Assembly: GCF_900104625.1 (NCBI RefSeq)
Contig: NZ_FNVZ01000005.1
Span: forward strand, 1,116,001 to 1,180,000
Length of the DNA stretch: 64,000 nt
Origin: Leptotrichia massiliensis
GTDB taxonomy: Bacteria; Fusobacteriota; Fusobacteriia; Fusobacteriales; Leptotrichiaceae
Direction: 5' to 3'
Made by a program: the position numbers and the translations under genes. Each line of letters starts with the position of its first letter. Position 1 is the stretch's first letter. Positions 26,651 through 34,726 of the stretch are shown here, one piece after another. Under the pieces are notes generated by a model. It was not told the DNA's origin and searched no databases. It saw nothing but the letters and a program-made list of their open reading frames with translations.

Positions 26651-26681
26651 AAAAACCCCTGAAAACCAGTGTTTCCAAGGG
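26651..26681 (-). terminator. Terminator of the rplM-rpsI operon
   Basis: On the minus strand CCCTTGGAAA pairs with TTTTCAGGGG (10 bp, two G-U pairs) around CACTGG, followed by TTTTTATT, 18 bases after the rpsI stop. Confidence 0.75.
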
Positions 26682-26698
26682 CGTATAAAATAATACAA

Positions 26699-27097
26699 TT
26701 ATCTTTTTGAAAATTGTGGGCTTCTTCTTGCTTTCTTTTTCCCGTATTTTTTTCTTTCAACCATTCTTGAATCTCTTGTTAAGAATCCTGCTTCTTTTAA
26801 AGCTCCTCTTAATTCAGCGTCAGCTACTAATAAAGCTCTTGAAACACCATGTCTAATTGCTCCTGCTTGTCCAGTGTTTCCTCCACCAATTACATTAACT
26901 TTTACTCCGTATTTGTTTAAAGTTTCTGTTAATTCTAATGGTTGTTCTACTATTTTAGCCAAGATTTCTCTTCCACCAAAATATTCTCTCATATCTTTTC
27001 CATTTATTGTTACTCCAGTTTCACCTGGTACTAATCTTACTCTTGCTACTGAAGTTTTTCTTCTTCCAGTTCCTAAATATTGAATTTTTTCTGCCAC
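26699..27097 (-). CDS. rpsI: 30S ribosomal protein S9
   Basis: Universal small-subunit protein whose C-terminal tail contacts tRNA in the P site. '[16 protein letters not shown]' and '[19 protein letters not shown]' are invariant, and the C-terminus is the expected basic '[13 protein letters not shown]'. It starts with GTG, with AGGAGG nine bases upstream; that Shine-Dalgarno overlaps the rplM stop (TTATAGGAGG), so translation is likely coupled to rplM. The 132-residue length is normal. Confidence 0.97.
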   Translation of the reverse strand: MAEKIQYLGTGRRKTSVARVRLVPGETGVTINGKDMREYFGGREILAKIVEQPLELTETLNKYGVKVNVIGGGNTGQAGAIRHGVSRALLVADAELRGALKEAGFLTRDSRMVERKKYGKKKARRSPQFSKR

Positions 27098-27110
27098 GAA
27101 AATTTACCTC

Positions 27111-27545
27111 CTATAACTCTATTCTTTCTGGTTTTTGTGCTGTATGTGTATGTTCTGTTCCTGTGAATAATCTCAATCTGTTAATCATTTGGCTTCCTAA
27201 TTTGTTTTTAGGTAACATTCTTTCTACAGCTTTTCTGATTACTTCAGTAGGTTGTTTTTGTAACATTTCTTCTAAACTTCTTACTTTCAATCCACCTGGA
27301 TATCCACTATGTCTGTAATATTTTTTGTCTAATAATTTGTTCCCTGTTACAGCAATTTTATCAGCGTTCAATACGATAACAAAATCTCCTCCATCAACGT
27401 GTGGTGTGTAGCTTGGCTTATGTTTACCCATTAATCTAACTGCGATTTCAGTAGCTAATTTTCCAAGTACTTTTCCTTCTGCGTCTATCTCATACCAGTT
27501 TCTTACAACTTCTTCTTTTTTTTGCATTACAGTGTATTTACTCAC
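27111..27545 (-). CDS. rplM: 50S ribosomal protein L13
   Basis: Early-assembling large-subunit protein, cotranscribed with rpsI as in most bacteria. 'WYEIDAEGKVLGKLATEIA', 'GDFVIVLNADKIAVTG' and 'GGLKVRSLEEML' are conserved; 144 residues. It starts with GTG (27545), set by AGGAGG seven bases upstream; the first ATG is internal at codon 7. A consensus promoter at 27618-27646 gives a short leader with a CCTTT/AAAGG hairpin. Confidence 0.97.
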   Translation of the reverse strand: MSKYTVMQKKEEVVRNWYEIDAEGKVLGKLATEIAVRLMGKHKPSYTPHVDGGDFVIVLNADKIAVTGNKLLDKKYYRHSGYPGGLKVRSLEEMLQKQPTEVIRKAVERMLPKNKLGSQMINRLRLFTGTEHTHTAQKPERIEL

Positions 27546-27589
27546 TTTGTTTCCTCCTGTTTTTATTCTCTATTTTATAGAATAACGGT

Positions 27590-27604
27590 CCTTTGTGGGA
27601 AAGG
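27590..27604 (-). promoter_or_regulatory. Hairpin in the rplM leader
   Basis: CCTTTCCCACAAAGG on the minus strand forms a 5-bp stem close to the predicted transcript start. Ribosomal operons headed by L13 in Firmicutes carry autoregulatory leaders, but I do not recognise that consensus here. Confidence 0.3.
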
Positions 27605-27617
27605 CTCATATTAGTTA

Positions 27618-27646
27618 ATTATATATTATTTCTTTTTACTTGTCAA
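27618..27646 (-). promoter_or_regulatory. Consensus promoter for rplM-rpsI
   Basis: On the minus strand a perfect TTGACA (27646-27641), a 17-base spacer and a perfect TATAAT (27623-27618), about 73 bases before the GTG start. Confidence 0.75.
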
Positions 27647-27740
27647 GTGAATTTCCTTGATATTTTTCCATTTGAAGAAATTTAAAAGATTTTATTCATA
27701 AAAAATACCCTTTTTACTTTTAATCCTTATAAAAATCTAC

Positions 27741-28076
27741 TCATTCCATTTTCTCAAGATTTTTACTCATCTCTTTTTTTATTTGTTTTCTAAATTCATC
27801 TGATAACAAAAACTCATATCCATGTTTCTTAATAAGTTTCATCTCTTTTTCTGTTATTTCCTCTGGAGTTTTTGAACTGGCAATTTTATATGCTAACGAA
27901 TCTTCCATACGACATTTTTTAATAAGTTTCATTTCTTTTTTTGTTATGTCTTCCAGTTCTTTTGAACGAATAATTTTATCAGCCATTATACTCTCAATCA
28001 TACTATTACCAAAACAAGCAAATACATTTGTACTAATTCCTAAAGCCATTATAGCTAACACTAATATTTTTTTCAT
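27741..28076 (-). CDS. Small secreted protein with an internal duplication
   Basis: A 111-residue protein from the start MKKILVLA, chosen because GGAAGG lies about 10 bases before it. Two upstream in-frame ATGs (to 28094) exist. The signal peptide ends near 'STNVFA'. The mature part contains two roughly 32-residue repeats, 'ITKKEMKLIKK' and 'ITEKEMKLIKK', each preceded by KI-x-S-K/S and followed by a short hydrophobic patch. No function is recognised. It is isolated between rplM and the PTS operon. Confidence 0.6.
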   Translation of the reverse strand: MKKILVLAIMALGISTNVFACFGNSMIESIMADKIIRSKELEDITKKEMKLIKKCRMEDSLAYKIASSKTPEEITEKEMKLIKKHGYEFLLSDEFRKQIKKEMSKNLEKME

Positions 28077-28220
28077 ATTTATCATTCCTTCCATTTATTT
28101 TTACTGAAAATGTAATTCTTGACATTTTACCTATTTGATTAAAGCAATATTCAAATCCAAAATATCCTTTTAACACAACATTATTATACTACATTTTATC
28201 TATAATGTCAATTTTTAAAG

Positions 28221-28313
28221 TAACGTTTTTTCTGCAATTTTAAGCAAACTAAAAAAAAATAAAGAAATAATAAATTTATGCAGATGGTAACATTTTTTCA
28301 AATATATTTGAAA
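28221..28313 (+). promoter_or_regulatory. Operator-like sequences before the PTS regulator
   Basis: TTTCAAATATATTTGAAA (28296-28313) is a perfect 18-bp palindrome about 60 bases before the regulator start. GTAACGTTTTTTC (about 28224) and GTAACATTTTTTC (28287) form a direct repeat with one mismatch. The pair looks like a binding site for the operon's own control; no clear -35/-10 pair was identified here. Confidence 0.5.
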
Positions 28314-28373
28314 TGGAATTTAGATTGATTATTTAAATTTTCGAGGTATCCTTATTATAGAAAGGTGAATAAT

Positions 28374-30431
28374 ATGTTAAATTATAGGGAAACTGAAATA
28401 TTAAATAACCTTATTAAAGGGGAAAAATATAATTTCAAATTAATATCTGAAAAATATAGCGTTTCAGACAGGGCCGCTAGATATTATATTAATAATATTG
28501 ACAGTATTTTACGGTTACTTGACTATAAGATTACTAAAAAAGTTAAAAACAGTATTTATCTTGATACTAATCAGGATTTTAAAAATCTATTTGAGATTTT
28601 GGAAAAAATTAACAAACTATCTATAGAAGATAGAATAAATATTTTGAAGTTAGTATTATTTTTTGACGAAAAAGGACTTAATATTACAAAAATATGTGAA
28701 GAACTTGAAATTTCCAGAACAACAATAAAAAAAGATTTGAAACTGATGTCAGAAGAATTCAAAATACAAGGAATCGAGCTAGTTTATAAAAATGCTAACG
28801 GTTATCGCCTTAATGGTAATTTTCGAGAAATTCTCATAAAAAAAATTGAACTTCTGGAGCAAATATTTGATTCCCTTAATAATAAAAATTTTTCAAAAGT
28901 AATCAAAACACAAGTTTTTCGTTATTTTTTCAAATATATTAAGCAAAAAAATATTGAAAATGCAAAAAAATTTATTGTAGAAATTGAAAAGGTCATGTTT
29001 TTAAATATAAATGAAGAAAGCTATAATAAAATATTTTCTTATGTCCTGCTACTTCTAAATTTTGAAAAAGCTCATGAAAATCAAAAAGATTTGATTGCAA
29101 AAAAATTTTTAATTCACACAGAAGAATATCAAAAAATCGAAAAGATTTTACAAAAAATTCTGAATAAAAATAAAATAAAATCTGAAATGTTAATTGAAAT
29201 AACTGACTTGATAATGGGAATAAATATAAACAGTCTAAAAAATAATTCATTTAAAGGCTGGATAAATGAAGAACTGATTATAAAAAAAATGATTTCTAAA
29301 GTGAGCAAAATTGTAAAAACTGACTTGACACGTGATGAAATATTATACAATGGACTTTTATACCATATAAAGCCTGCTATGTATAGAATAAAAAATAATA
29401 TTCAAATTACAAATTCAGTTTTTCAAGAACTTATTTTAGAAAAAGATCCTATTTTGGAAGTAGTAAATAAAGCTGTAGAGGAAATTGAAGGCCTTTTTGA
29501 AGTAAAGTTTCCAGAAGATGAAATTGCTCTTATGGGCTTTCATATAAAGGCTTCCATTGAAAGAAACACTTCTGAAAAAACCAAAAAAGTAATTTTAATT
29601 TGTGGACTAGGTTATGGCAGTTCAAAAGTACTTGAACAAAGTTTAAAGGAAAATTATGATTTGGATATTGTAGATGTTCTGCCATACTACTTGATAAAGA
29701 CTTCAATGCCCAATTATGCAAATATTGATTTAATTTTATCTACTATCGATTTAGAAGAAAACTATGATATTCCTGTTATAAAAATAAATCCATTGCTTAA
29801 AGAGCAAGATTTTATCCTCTTATCAAAATATGGAATAAGAAAAAATATAACAAAAATTTCTTTAAAGCAAATAATGGACATAATAAAAAATAATACAACC
29901 ATAACAGATGAAAATAAACTTATAAATGAATTGAAAAATAAACTTGAAAATAAAGTTATTGATGATTTGTCAGAAGTAGGAATTATTTTAAAGAAAATGC
30001 TTAGTAAAAATAATGTCCAATTTGTCGATAAAGTTAAAGATTGGAAGGAAGCAATAATTAAAGCTGGAGAGATACTTGAAAGAAACGGATTTATCAAGAA
30101 AGATTATATAGTAGAAATGATAAAATTAATTGAAAAACATGGAGCTTATATTATTATTGAGGAAGGAATGGCAATTCCACATGCACCAATTTCAAAAAAT
30201 GTATTAAAAACGGGGATTTCATTATTAATTGTAAAAGAAAAAGTTCTATTTCCAAATGGAAAAGGTGCAAACATATTTTTAAGTTTTGCAACTACCAGCA
30301 AAACAGAGCATCTAGGAATTTTAAACGATTTATTTGAATTAATTACAAAATATAATTTTATTGAAAAAATCTCAAAAATAACTGAATATGAAGAATTAAA
30401 AGAATTCTTCAGAAAGGAACTTATATGTTAG
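28374..30431 (+). CDS. PRD-containing PTS-responsive transcriptional activator (MtlR/BglG type)
   Basis: A 685-residue regulator. Domains in order: N-terminal helix-turn-helix pair (to about 150, 'ICEELEISRTTIKKDL'), two PTS-regulatory domains (about 180-400, with 'GLLYHIKPAMYR' and 'ALMGFHIKASIER'), an EIIB-like domain from about 405 ('ILICGLGYGSSKVLEQ'), and a C-terminal EIIA-like domain with the phosphorylatable His in 'GMAIPHAPISK'. It should switch the downstream PTS genes according to phosphorylation state. ATG at 28374 is chosen over GTG 28365 because AAAGGTG is then correctly spaced. It overlaps the EIIA gene by 7 bases. Confidence 0.9.
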   Translation: MLNYRETEILNNLIKGEKYNFKLISEKYSVSDRAARYYINNIDSILRLLDYKITKKVKNSIYLDTNQDFKNLFEILEKINKLSIEDRINILKLVLFFDEKGLNITKICEELEISRTTIKKDLKLMSEEFKIQGIELVYKNANGYRLNGNFREILIKKIELLEQIFDSLNNKNFSKVIKTQVFRYFFKYIKQKNIENAKKFIVEIEKVMFLNINEESYNKIFSYVLLLLNFEKAHENQKDLIAKKFLIHTEEYQKIEKILQKILNKNKIKSEMLIEITDLIMGININSLKNNSFKGWINEELIIKKMISKVSKIVKTDLTRDEILYNGLLYHIKPAMYRIKNNIQITNSVFQELILEKDPILEVVNKAVEEIEGLFEVKFPEDEIALMGFHIKASIERNTSEKTKKVILICGLGYGSSKVLEQSLKENYDLDIVDVLPYYLIKTSMPNYANIDLILSTIDLEENYDIPVIKINPLLKEQDFILLSKYGIRKNITKISLKQIMDIIKNNTTITDENKLINELKNKLENKVIDDLSEVGIILKKMLSKNNVQFVDKVKDWKEAIIKAGEILERNGFIKKDYIVEMIKLIEKHGAYIIIEEGMAIPHAPISKNVLKTGISLLIVKEKVLFPNGKGANIFLSFATTSKTEHLGILNDLFELITKYNFIEKISKITEYEELKEFFRKELIC

Positions 30432-30856
30432 AAAAAATACTTGATGGTAACATTCAAATAATAGATTCTGCAATCAACTGGAAAGAAAGTATCAAAATCG
30501 CAGGAAAACCTCTATTAGAAAAAAATATAATAACGGAAAATTATATCAACGCTATGATAGAAAGCATCGAAAAACTAGGTTTTTATGTTATTTTAAGAGA
30601 TAATTTGGCAATGCCGCATGCAAGACCTGAAGACGGTACATTAGGCACTGGAGTGAGCCTTTTAAAACTTAACAATCCAGTATATTATGGCGATTCCAAA
30701 GTACAGCTGGTATTTGTACTGGCAACTAAAGATTCCAACAGCCATTTGGAAACTCTTATGCAGTTAATGGAGTTGTTTCAGGATGATGAAAGCATTGAAA
30801 AACTTATAAATTCAAAAGATTATAATGAAATATTAGAAGTTATAAAAAAATATTGA
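30425..30856 (+). CDS. PTS EIIA component, mannitol/fructose fold (ascorbate-family system)
   Basis: A 143-residue cytosolic phosphocarrier of the EIIA-2 fold. It accepts phosphate from HPr on the histidine in 'NLAMPHARPEDG' and passes it to the EIIB encoded next. It overlaps the regulator gene, which ends in a similar EIIA domain, so both carry the same module. The separate EIIA, EIIB and EIIC match the UlaCBA (SgaABT) arrangement. Substrate is not defined. Confidence 0.88.
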   Translation: MLEKILDGNIQIIDSAINWKESIKIAGKPLLEKNIITENYINAMIESIEKLGFYVILRDNLAMPHARPEDGTLGTGVSLLKLNNPVYYGDSKVQLVFVLATKDSNSHLETLMQLMELFQDDESIEKLINSKDYNEILEVIKKY

Positions 30857-30902
30857 TTTAAAAAATAAAAATAATTTATAAAAAAATTAGGAGGAGATTA
30901 TT

Positions 30903-31172
30903 ATGAAAATTATGGCAGTTTGTGGATCAGGATTAGGGAGCAGCTTTATGGTGGAAATGAACATTAAAAAGGTTCTTAAAAAAATTGGTGTAGAAGCAGA
31001 AGTTGAACATTCTGACTTGGCATCAGCACTTCCAGGAGCAGCAGATGTATTTGTAATGGGAAAGGACATTGCAGAAAGTGCAACAGTTCCAGCTGACAAG
31101 TTAATTGTTTTGGACAGCATTATCAGTATGCCTGAACTGGAAGAAAAATTAACAGATTATTTCAAAAAATAA
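30903..31172 (+). CDS. PTS EIIB component, ascorbate-family (UlaB-like)
   Basis: An 89-residue EIIB with the phosphocysteine loop 'MAVCGSGLGSSFMVEMNI' (4-21). The size and P-loop match UlaB/SgaB proteins rather than glucose or mannitol EIIB domains. A GGAGGAGATT ribosome-binding site precedes the ATG. It works between the EIIA upstream and the EIIC downstream. Confidence 0.88.
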   Translation: MKIMAVCGSGLGSSFMVEMNIKKVLKKIGVEAEVEHSDLASALPGAADVFVMGKDIAESATVPADKLIVLDSIISMPELEEKLTDYFKK

Positions 31173-31195
31173 AATATAAAATTTAGGAGGTAAAA

Positions 31196-32545
31196 ATGAA
31201 AAGCTTATTAACTCTTATTGTAGACATTTTAAAAGTTCCATCAATTTTAGTTGGATTAATAGCTATGATTGGTTTACTAGTTCAGAAAAAACCAGCTACA
31301 GATATAGTAAAAGGTACAATTAAGACGATTTTAGGATTTTTAGTGCTAGGTGGAGGAGCAGGACTTGTTGTAAACTCGCTGGCACCTATGGGAAGCATGT
31401 TTGAACAAGGATTTCATGTTCAAGGAATAGTGCCTAATAATGAAGCAATTGTTTCATTGGCATTAAAAGAATACGGAACAATAACAGCGTTAATAATGGC
31501 GCTTGGAATGTTCTGGAATATATTTATCGCAAGATTTACAAAGTTAAAATATATTTTCCTGACAGGACATCACACTTTATATATGGCATGTATGATTGGA
31601 ATAATATTAAAAGTTGGCGGATTTGAAGGGCCTTTATTAGTAATCATTGGTTCATTGACATTAGGACTTGTAATGGCAATATTTCCTGCATTGGCACAAC
31701 CTTACGTTAGAAAAATTACTGGAAGTGACGATGTTGGATTTGGGCATTTCAGCACAATAGGGTATGTTTTATCAGGATTTGTCGGATCTTTAGTTGGAAA
31801 AGGTTCAAAATCAACTGAAGAAATGAAATTGCCTAAAAATTTAAGTTTTTTAAGAGACAGCTCAATTTCAATTTCATTGACTATGATGATAATTTACTTA
31901 ATTTTGGCATTAGTTGCAGGAAAAAGCTATGTTGAAACTGAATTAAGTAGTGGAGATAACTACTTAGTATTTGCAATTATTCAAGCTATAACATTTGCAG
32001 CAGGAGTTTATATTATTTTATCAGGTGTTAGACTTGTTCTTGCAGAAATAGTTCCAGCCTTTGTAGGATTTTCTGAAAAGCTTGTACCAAATGCAAAACC
32101 TGCGTTAGATTGCCCAATCGTATTCCCTTATGCGCCAAATGCTGTATTAATTGGATTTTTATGCAGCTTTTTAGGAGGAATTGTTGGATTATTTATGCTT
32201 GGTATGTTAAAATGGACTCTTATCTTGCCAGGAGTAGTTCCTCATTTCTTCTGTGGAGCGACAGCAGGTGTATTTGGAAACGCTACTGGTGGTAGAAGAG
32301 GTGCTTCAATTGGAGCCTTTGCAAATGGACTATTATTAACATTCCTGCCTGTAATTTTATTACCAGTGCTAGGAAATTTAGGATTTGCAAACACTACATT
32401 CTCTGATGCAGATTTTGTAACAGTTGGAATTGTATTGGGAAATATGGCAAAACATATATCTCCAGCAGTAATTTCTGGAATAATCGTTGGAATAACTGCT
32501 ATTTTAGTAGCCTTTGGATTTGTACCTTCAAAAAAATCAAAATAA
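31196..32545 (+). CDS. PTS EIIC permease, ascorbate family (UlaA/SgaT-like)
   Basis: A 449-residue membrane protein of the UlaA/SgaT EIIC family with about 11 hydrophobic helices. Family landmarks include 'LVVNSLAPMGSMFEQGFHV', 'FWNIFIARFTKLKYIFLTG', 'DDVGFGHFSTIGYVLSG' and 'DCPIVFPYAPNAVLIGF'. It follows the EIIB gene after a GGAGG site. UlaA itself imports L-ascorbate, but the operon lacks the ascorbate-specific catabolic genes, so another acidic or pentose-like substrate is possible. Confidence 0.9.
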   Translation: MKSLLTLIVDILKVPSILVGLIAMIGLLVQKKPATDIVKGTIKTILGFLVLGGGAGLVVNSLAPMGSMFEQGFHVQGIVPNNEAIVSLALKEYGTITALIMALGMFWNIFIARFTKLKYIFLTGHHTLYMACMIGIILKVGGFEGPLLVIIGSLTLGLVMAIFPALAQPYVRKITGSDDVGFGHFSTIGYVLSGFVGSLVGKGSKSTEEMKLPKNLSFLRDSSISISLTMMIIYLILALVAGKSYVETELSSGDNYLVFAIIQAITFAAGVYIILSGVRLVLAEIVPAFVGFSEKLVPNAKPALDCPIVFPYAPNAVLIGFLCSFLGGIVGLFMLGMLKWTLILPGVVPHFFCGATAGVFGNATGGRRGASIGAFANGLLLTFLPVILLPVLGNLGFANTTFSDADFVTVGIVLGNMAKHISPAVISGIIVGITAILVAFGFVPSKKSK

Positions 32546-32586
32546 ATTATTGTTAAAAATTGACTATCATTTGGAAGGAGCCAAAA

Positions 32587-33435
32587 ATGAATAGTGATTA
32601 TAATGAAAAAGTGAAAGAAATGAAAAAATTAGCCGCCAATATTAGGATAAATACACTAAAATCCCTTACTAATCTAGGTTTTGGGCATTACGGCGGGAGT
32701 TTATCAATCGTTGAAATATTAGCAGTACTGTATGGTGGCATTATGAATGTTGATGCTAAAAATCCACATTGGGAAGGCAGAGATTATTTTGTGCTGTCAA
32801 AAGGGCATGCAGGTCCTGCACTGTACACAACTTTAGCTTTAAAAGGATTTTTCCCGCTTGAAGAAATTTACACATTAAATCAAAATGGAACAAATTTGCC
32901 AAGCCATCCGGATAGACTCAAAACAAAAGGAATTGATGCAACAACAGGTTCTCTAGGGCAAGGAATCTCAATTGCCACAGGAATTGCAAAAGCTCTGCAA
33001 ATAGACAAAAAAAATAATAGAGTTTTCTGTATTATTGGAGATGGAGAAATAAATGAAGGGCAGTGCTGGGAGGCATTTCAGTTTATTGCTCACCATAACT
33101 TAAATAATTTAACGGTATTCCTCGATTACAACAAAAAACAGCTGGACGGTGCTTTGGATGAAATAATAAAGCCATTCTCTTTTGAGGAAAAAATGAAATC
33201 ATTCGGCTTTGATGCTGTTACTGTAAAAGGAAATGATATTGAAAAAATGTATGATATTTTGAAAGTGCCTCGTAAAAACAATGAAAAACCACTATTTGTA
33301 ATACTTGACACTATAAAAGGGCAAGGTGTCGAATACATTGAAAAATTGAAAAATTCACATCATCTAAGATTGACTGATGAACTAAAGCGGGAAATCGAAA
33401 AAGCGATAAAGGATTTGGAAAGCGAGGTGGAATAA
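32587..33435 (+). CDS. Transketolase N-terminal (TPP-binding) subunit
   Basis: One half of a split transketolase; the pyrimidine half is encoded next. The 282 residues from ATG 32587 contain 'SKGHAGPALYT' and 'LPSHPDRLKTKGID', and the thiamine-diphosphate site 'IIGDGEINEGQCWEA' with a following asparagine. GGAAGGAG sits seven bases before the chosen start; an upstream TTG at 32560 is less likely. Split transketolases are usual for this PTS type and link the imported sugar phosphate to the pentose pathway. Confidence 0.92.
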   Translation: MNSDYNEKVKEMKKLAANIRINTLKSLTNLGFGHYGGSLSIVEILAVLYGGIMNVDAKNPHWEGRDYFVLSKGHAGPALYTTLALKGFFPLEEIYTLNQNGTNLPSHPDRLKTKGIDATTGSLGQGISIATGIAKALQIDKKNNRVFCIIGDGEINEGQCWEAFQFIAHHNLNNLTVFLDYNKKQLDGALDEIIKPFSFEEKMKSFGFDAVTVKGNDIEKMYDILKVPRKNNEKPLFVILDTIKGQGVEYIEKLKNSHHLRLTDELKREIEKAIKDLESEVE

Positions 33436-34398
33436 ATGATAAAAATTTATAATGGAACTCCAAAAAAAGATGAAATAGAAATGAGAAAAGTTTATTCTTC
33501 CAAACTTTGTGAATTACTGGAAAAACATAATAAAGTTGTAGCTCTTGAAGCTGACTTAATGAACGCAATTACAACTGACAAGATACAGGGCAAATACCCT
33601 GATAGAGTTATAAACTGCGGTATAATGGAAGCTAATATGATAGGTGTCGCAGCTGGAATGTCCATTGCTGGAAAATACCCCTTCGCACATACTTTTACAG
33701 CTTTCGCAAGCCGAAGATGCTTTGATCAGTTATTTATGTCGGGGGCATATCAGAAAAATAATATTAAAATAATTGCTTCTGATGCTGGCGTAACTGCCGC
33801 CCATAACGGAGGAACCCACATGTCCTTTGAAGATATGGGAATAATGAGAGGTCTCGCTAATACAGTCGTACTAGAAGTGACAGATGCCACAATGTTTGAA
33901 AATATTCTCGAACAAGTTGCCACAAAAGATGGCTTCTACTGGGTTAGAACAATTAGAAAAAATGCAACAACAATTTATGAAAAAGGCTCAACATTTGAAA
34001 TTGGAAAAGGAAACTTATTAAAAGATGGTTCAGATATTACTTTAATAGCAAACGGAATTATGGTGGCAGAAGCCTTAAAAACAGCAGAAAAATTGGAAAA
34101 CGAAGGAATAAATGCCGCGGTAATTGATATGTTCACTTTAAATCCAATAGACAAAGAGTTAATTGAAACGTATGCACAAAAAACAGGAAAAATAGTAACT
34201 TGTGAAAATCATAGCATTCATAACGGTTTAGGAAGTGCAGTTGCTGAAGTAATTGCGGAAACTGGAAATGCAAAACTACATAGAATTGGAATAAAAGAAA
34301 GATTTGGGCAAGTTGGAACTTTGAATTTTTTGATGAATGAATATAAATTAACTGCAGAACATATTTATGAAGCTGCAATGAAATTGCTAAAATATTAA
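33436..34398 (+). CDS. Transketolase C-terminal subunit
   Basis: The 320-residue pyrimidine-binding and C-terminal half of transketolase. 'CGIMEANMIGVAAGMSIAG' contains the catalytic glutamate region, 'PFAHTFTAFASRRCFDQL' and 'VTAAHNGGTHMSFEDMG' follow, and 'VTCENHSIHNGLGSAVAE' belongs to the C-terminal domain. It starts one base after the N-subunit stop, with GAGGTGGA as ribosome-binding site, so the two are coupled. It requires the N-subunit to form the active enzyme. A strong hairpin ends the operon. Confidence 0.92.
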   Translation: MIKIYNGTPKKDEIEMRKVYSSKLCELLEKHNKVVALEADLMNAITTDKIQGKYPDRVINCGIMEANMIGVAAGMSIAGKYPFAHTFTAFASRRCFDQLFMSGAYQKNNIKIIASDAGVTAAHNGGTHMSFEDMGIMRGLANTVVLEVTDATMFENILEQVATKDGFYWVRTIRKNATTIYEKGSTFEIGKGNLLKDGSDITLIANGIMVAEALKTAEKLENEGINAAVIDMFTLNPIDKELIETYAQKTGKIVTCENHSIHNGLGSAVAEVIAETGNAKLHRIGIKERFGQVGTLNFLMNEYKLTAEHIYEAAMKLLKY

Positions 34399-34419
34399 AA
34401 TCCATTTTAATTAAAATGA

Positions 34420-34470
34420 AAAATATCGATTTATTAAGTTAGAGTTTATTAATAAGTCGATATTTTATTT
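34420..34470 (+). terminator. Terminator of the PTS-transketolase operon
   Basis: AAAATATCGA (34420-34429) pairs perfectly with TCGATATTTT (34457-34466); further TTATTAA/TTAATAA pairing extends the stem. T-rich sequence follows. The following 150 bases up to the next promoter show nothing I can assign. Confidence 0.75.
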
Positions 34471-34627
34471 TCTACATTAAACCTCATTAGATTAACAGAA
34501 TAAAATGTTTTATTACATAATTAAACTGTTAAAAATTAGAAAAGTATGCAAAATAAGAAAAAATAGAATAAGATAAAAACACTTAGAAAAAAAATAGAAA
34601 AACATTAAAAAAATTTGTTTTTTAATA

Positions 34628-34655
34628 TTGACATCTAATAAAAATAAGATATAAT
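34628..34655 (+). promoter_or_regulatory. Consensus promoter for the EIICB gene
   Basis: A perfect TTGACA (34628-34633), a 16-base spacer and a perfect TATAAT (34650-34655), 71 bases before the start codon. No antiterminator-type hairpin was recognised in the leader. Confidence 0.7.
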
Positions 34656-34726
34656 AATAAGGTAAAAAGTTTATATTTATAAATAAAAAAATATAAACAA
34701 AAAAGTAGAAAGAGAGTTGGTTAAAA

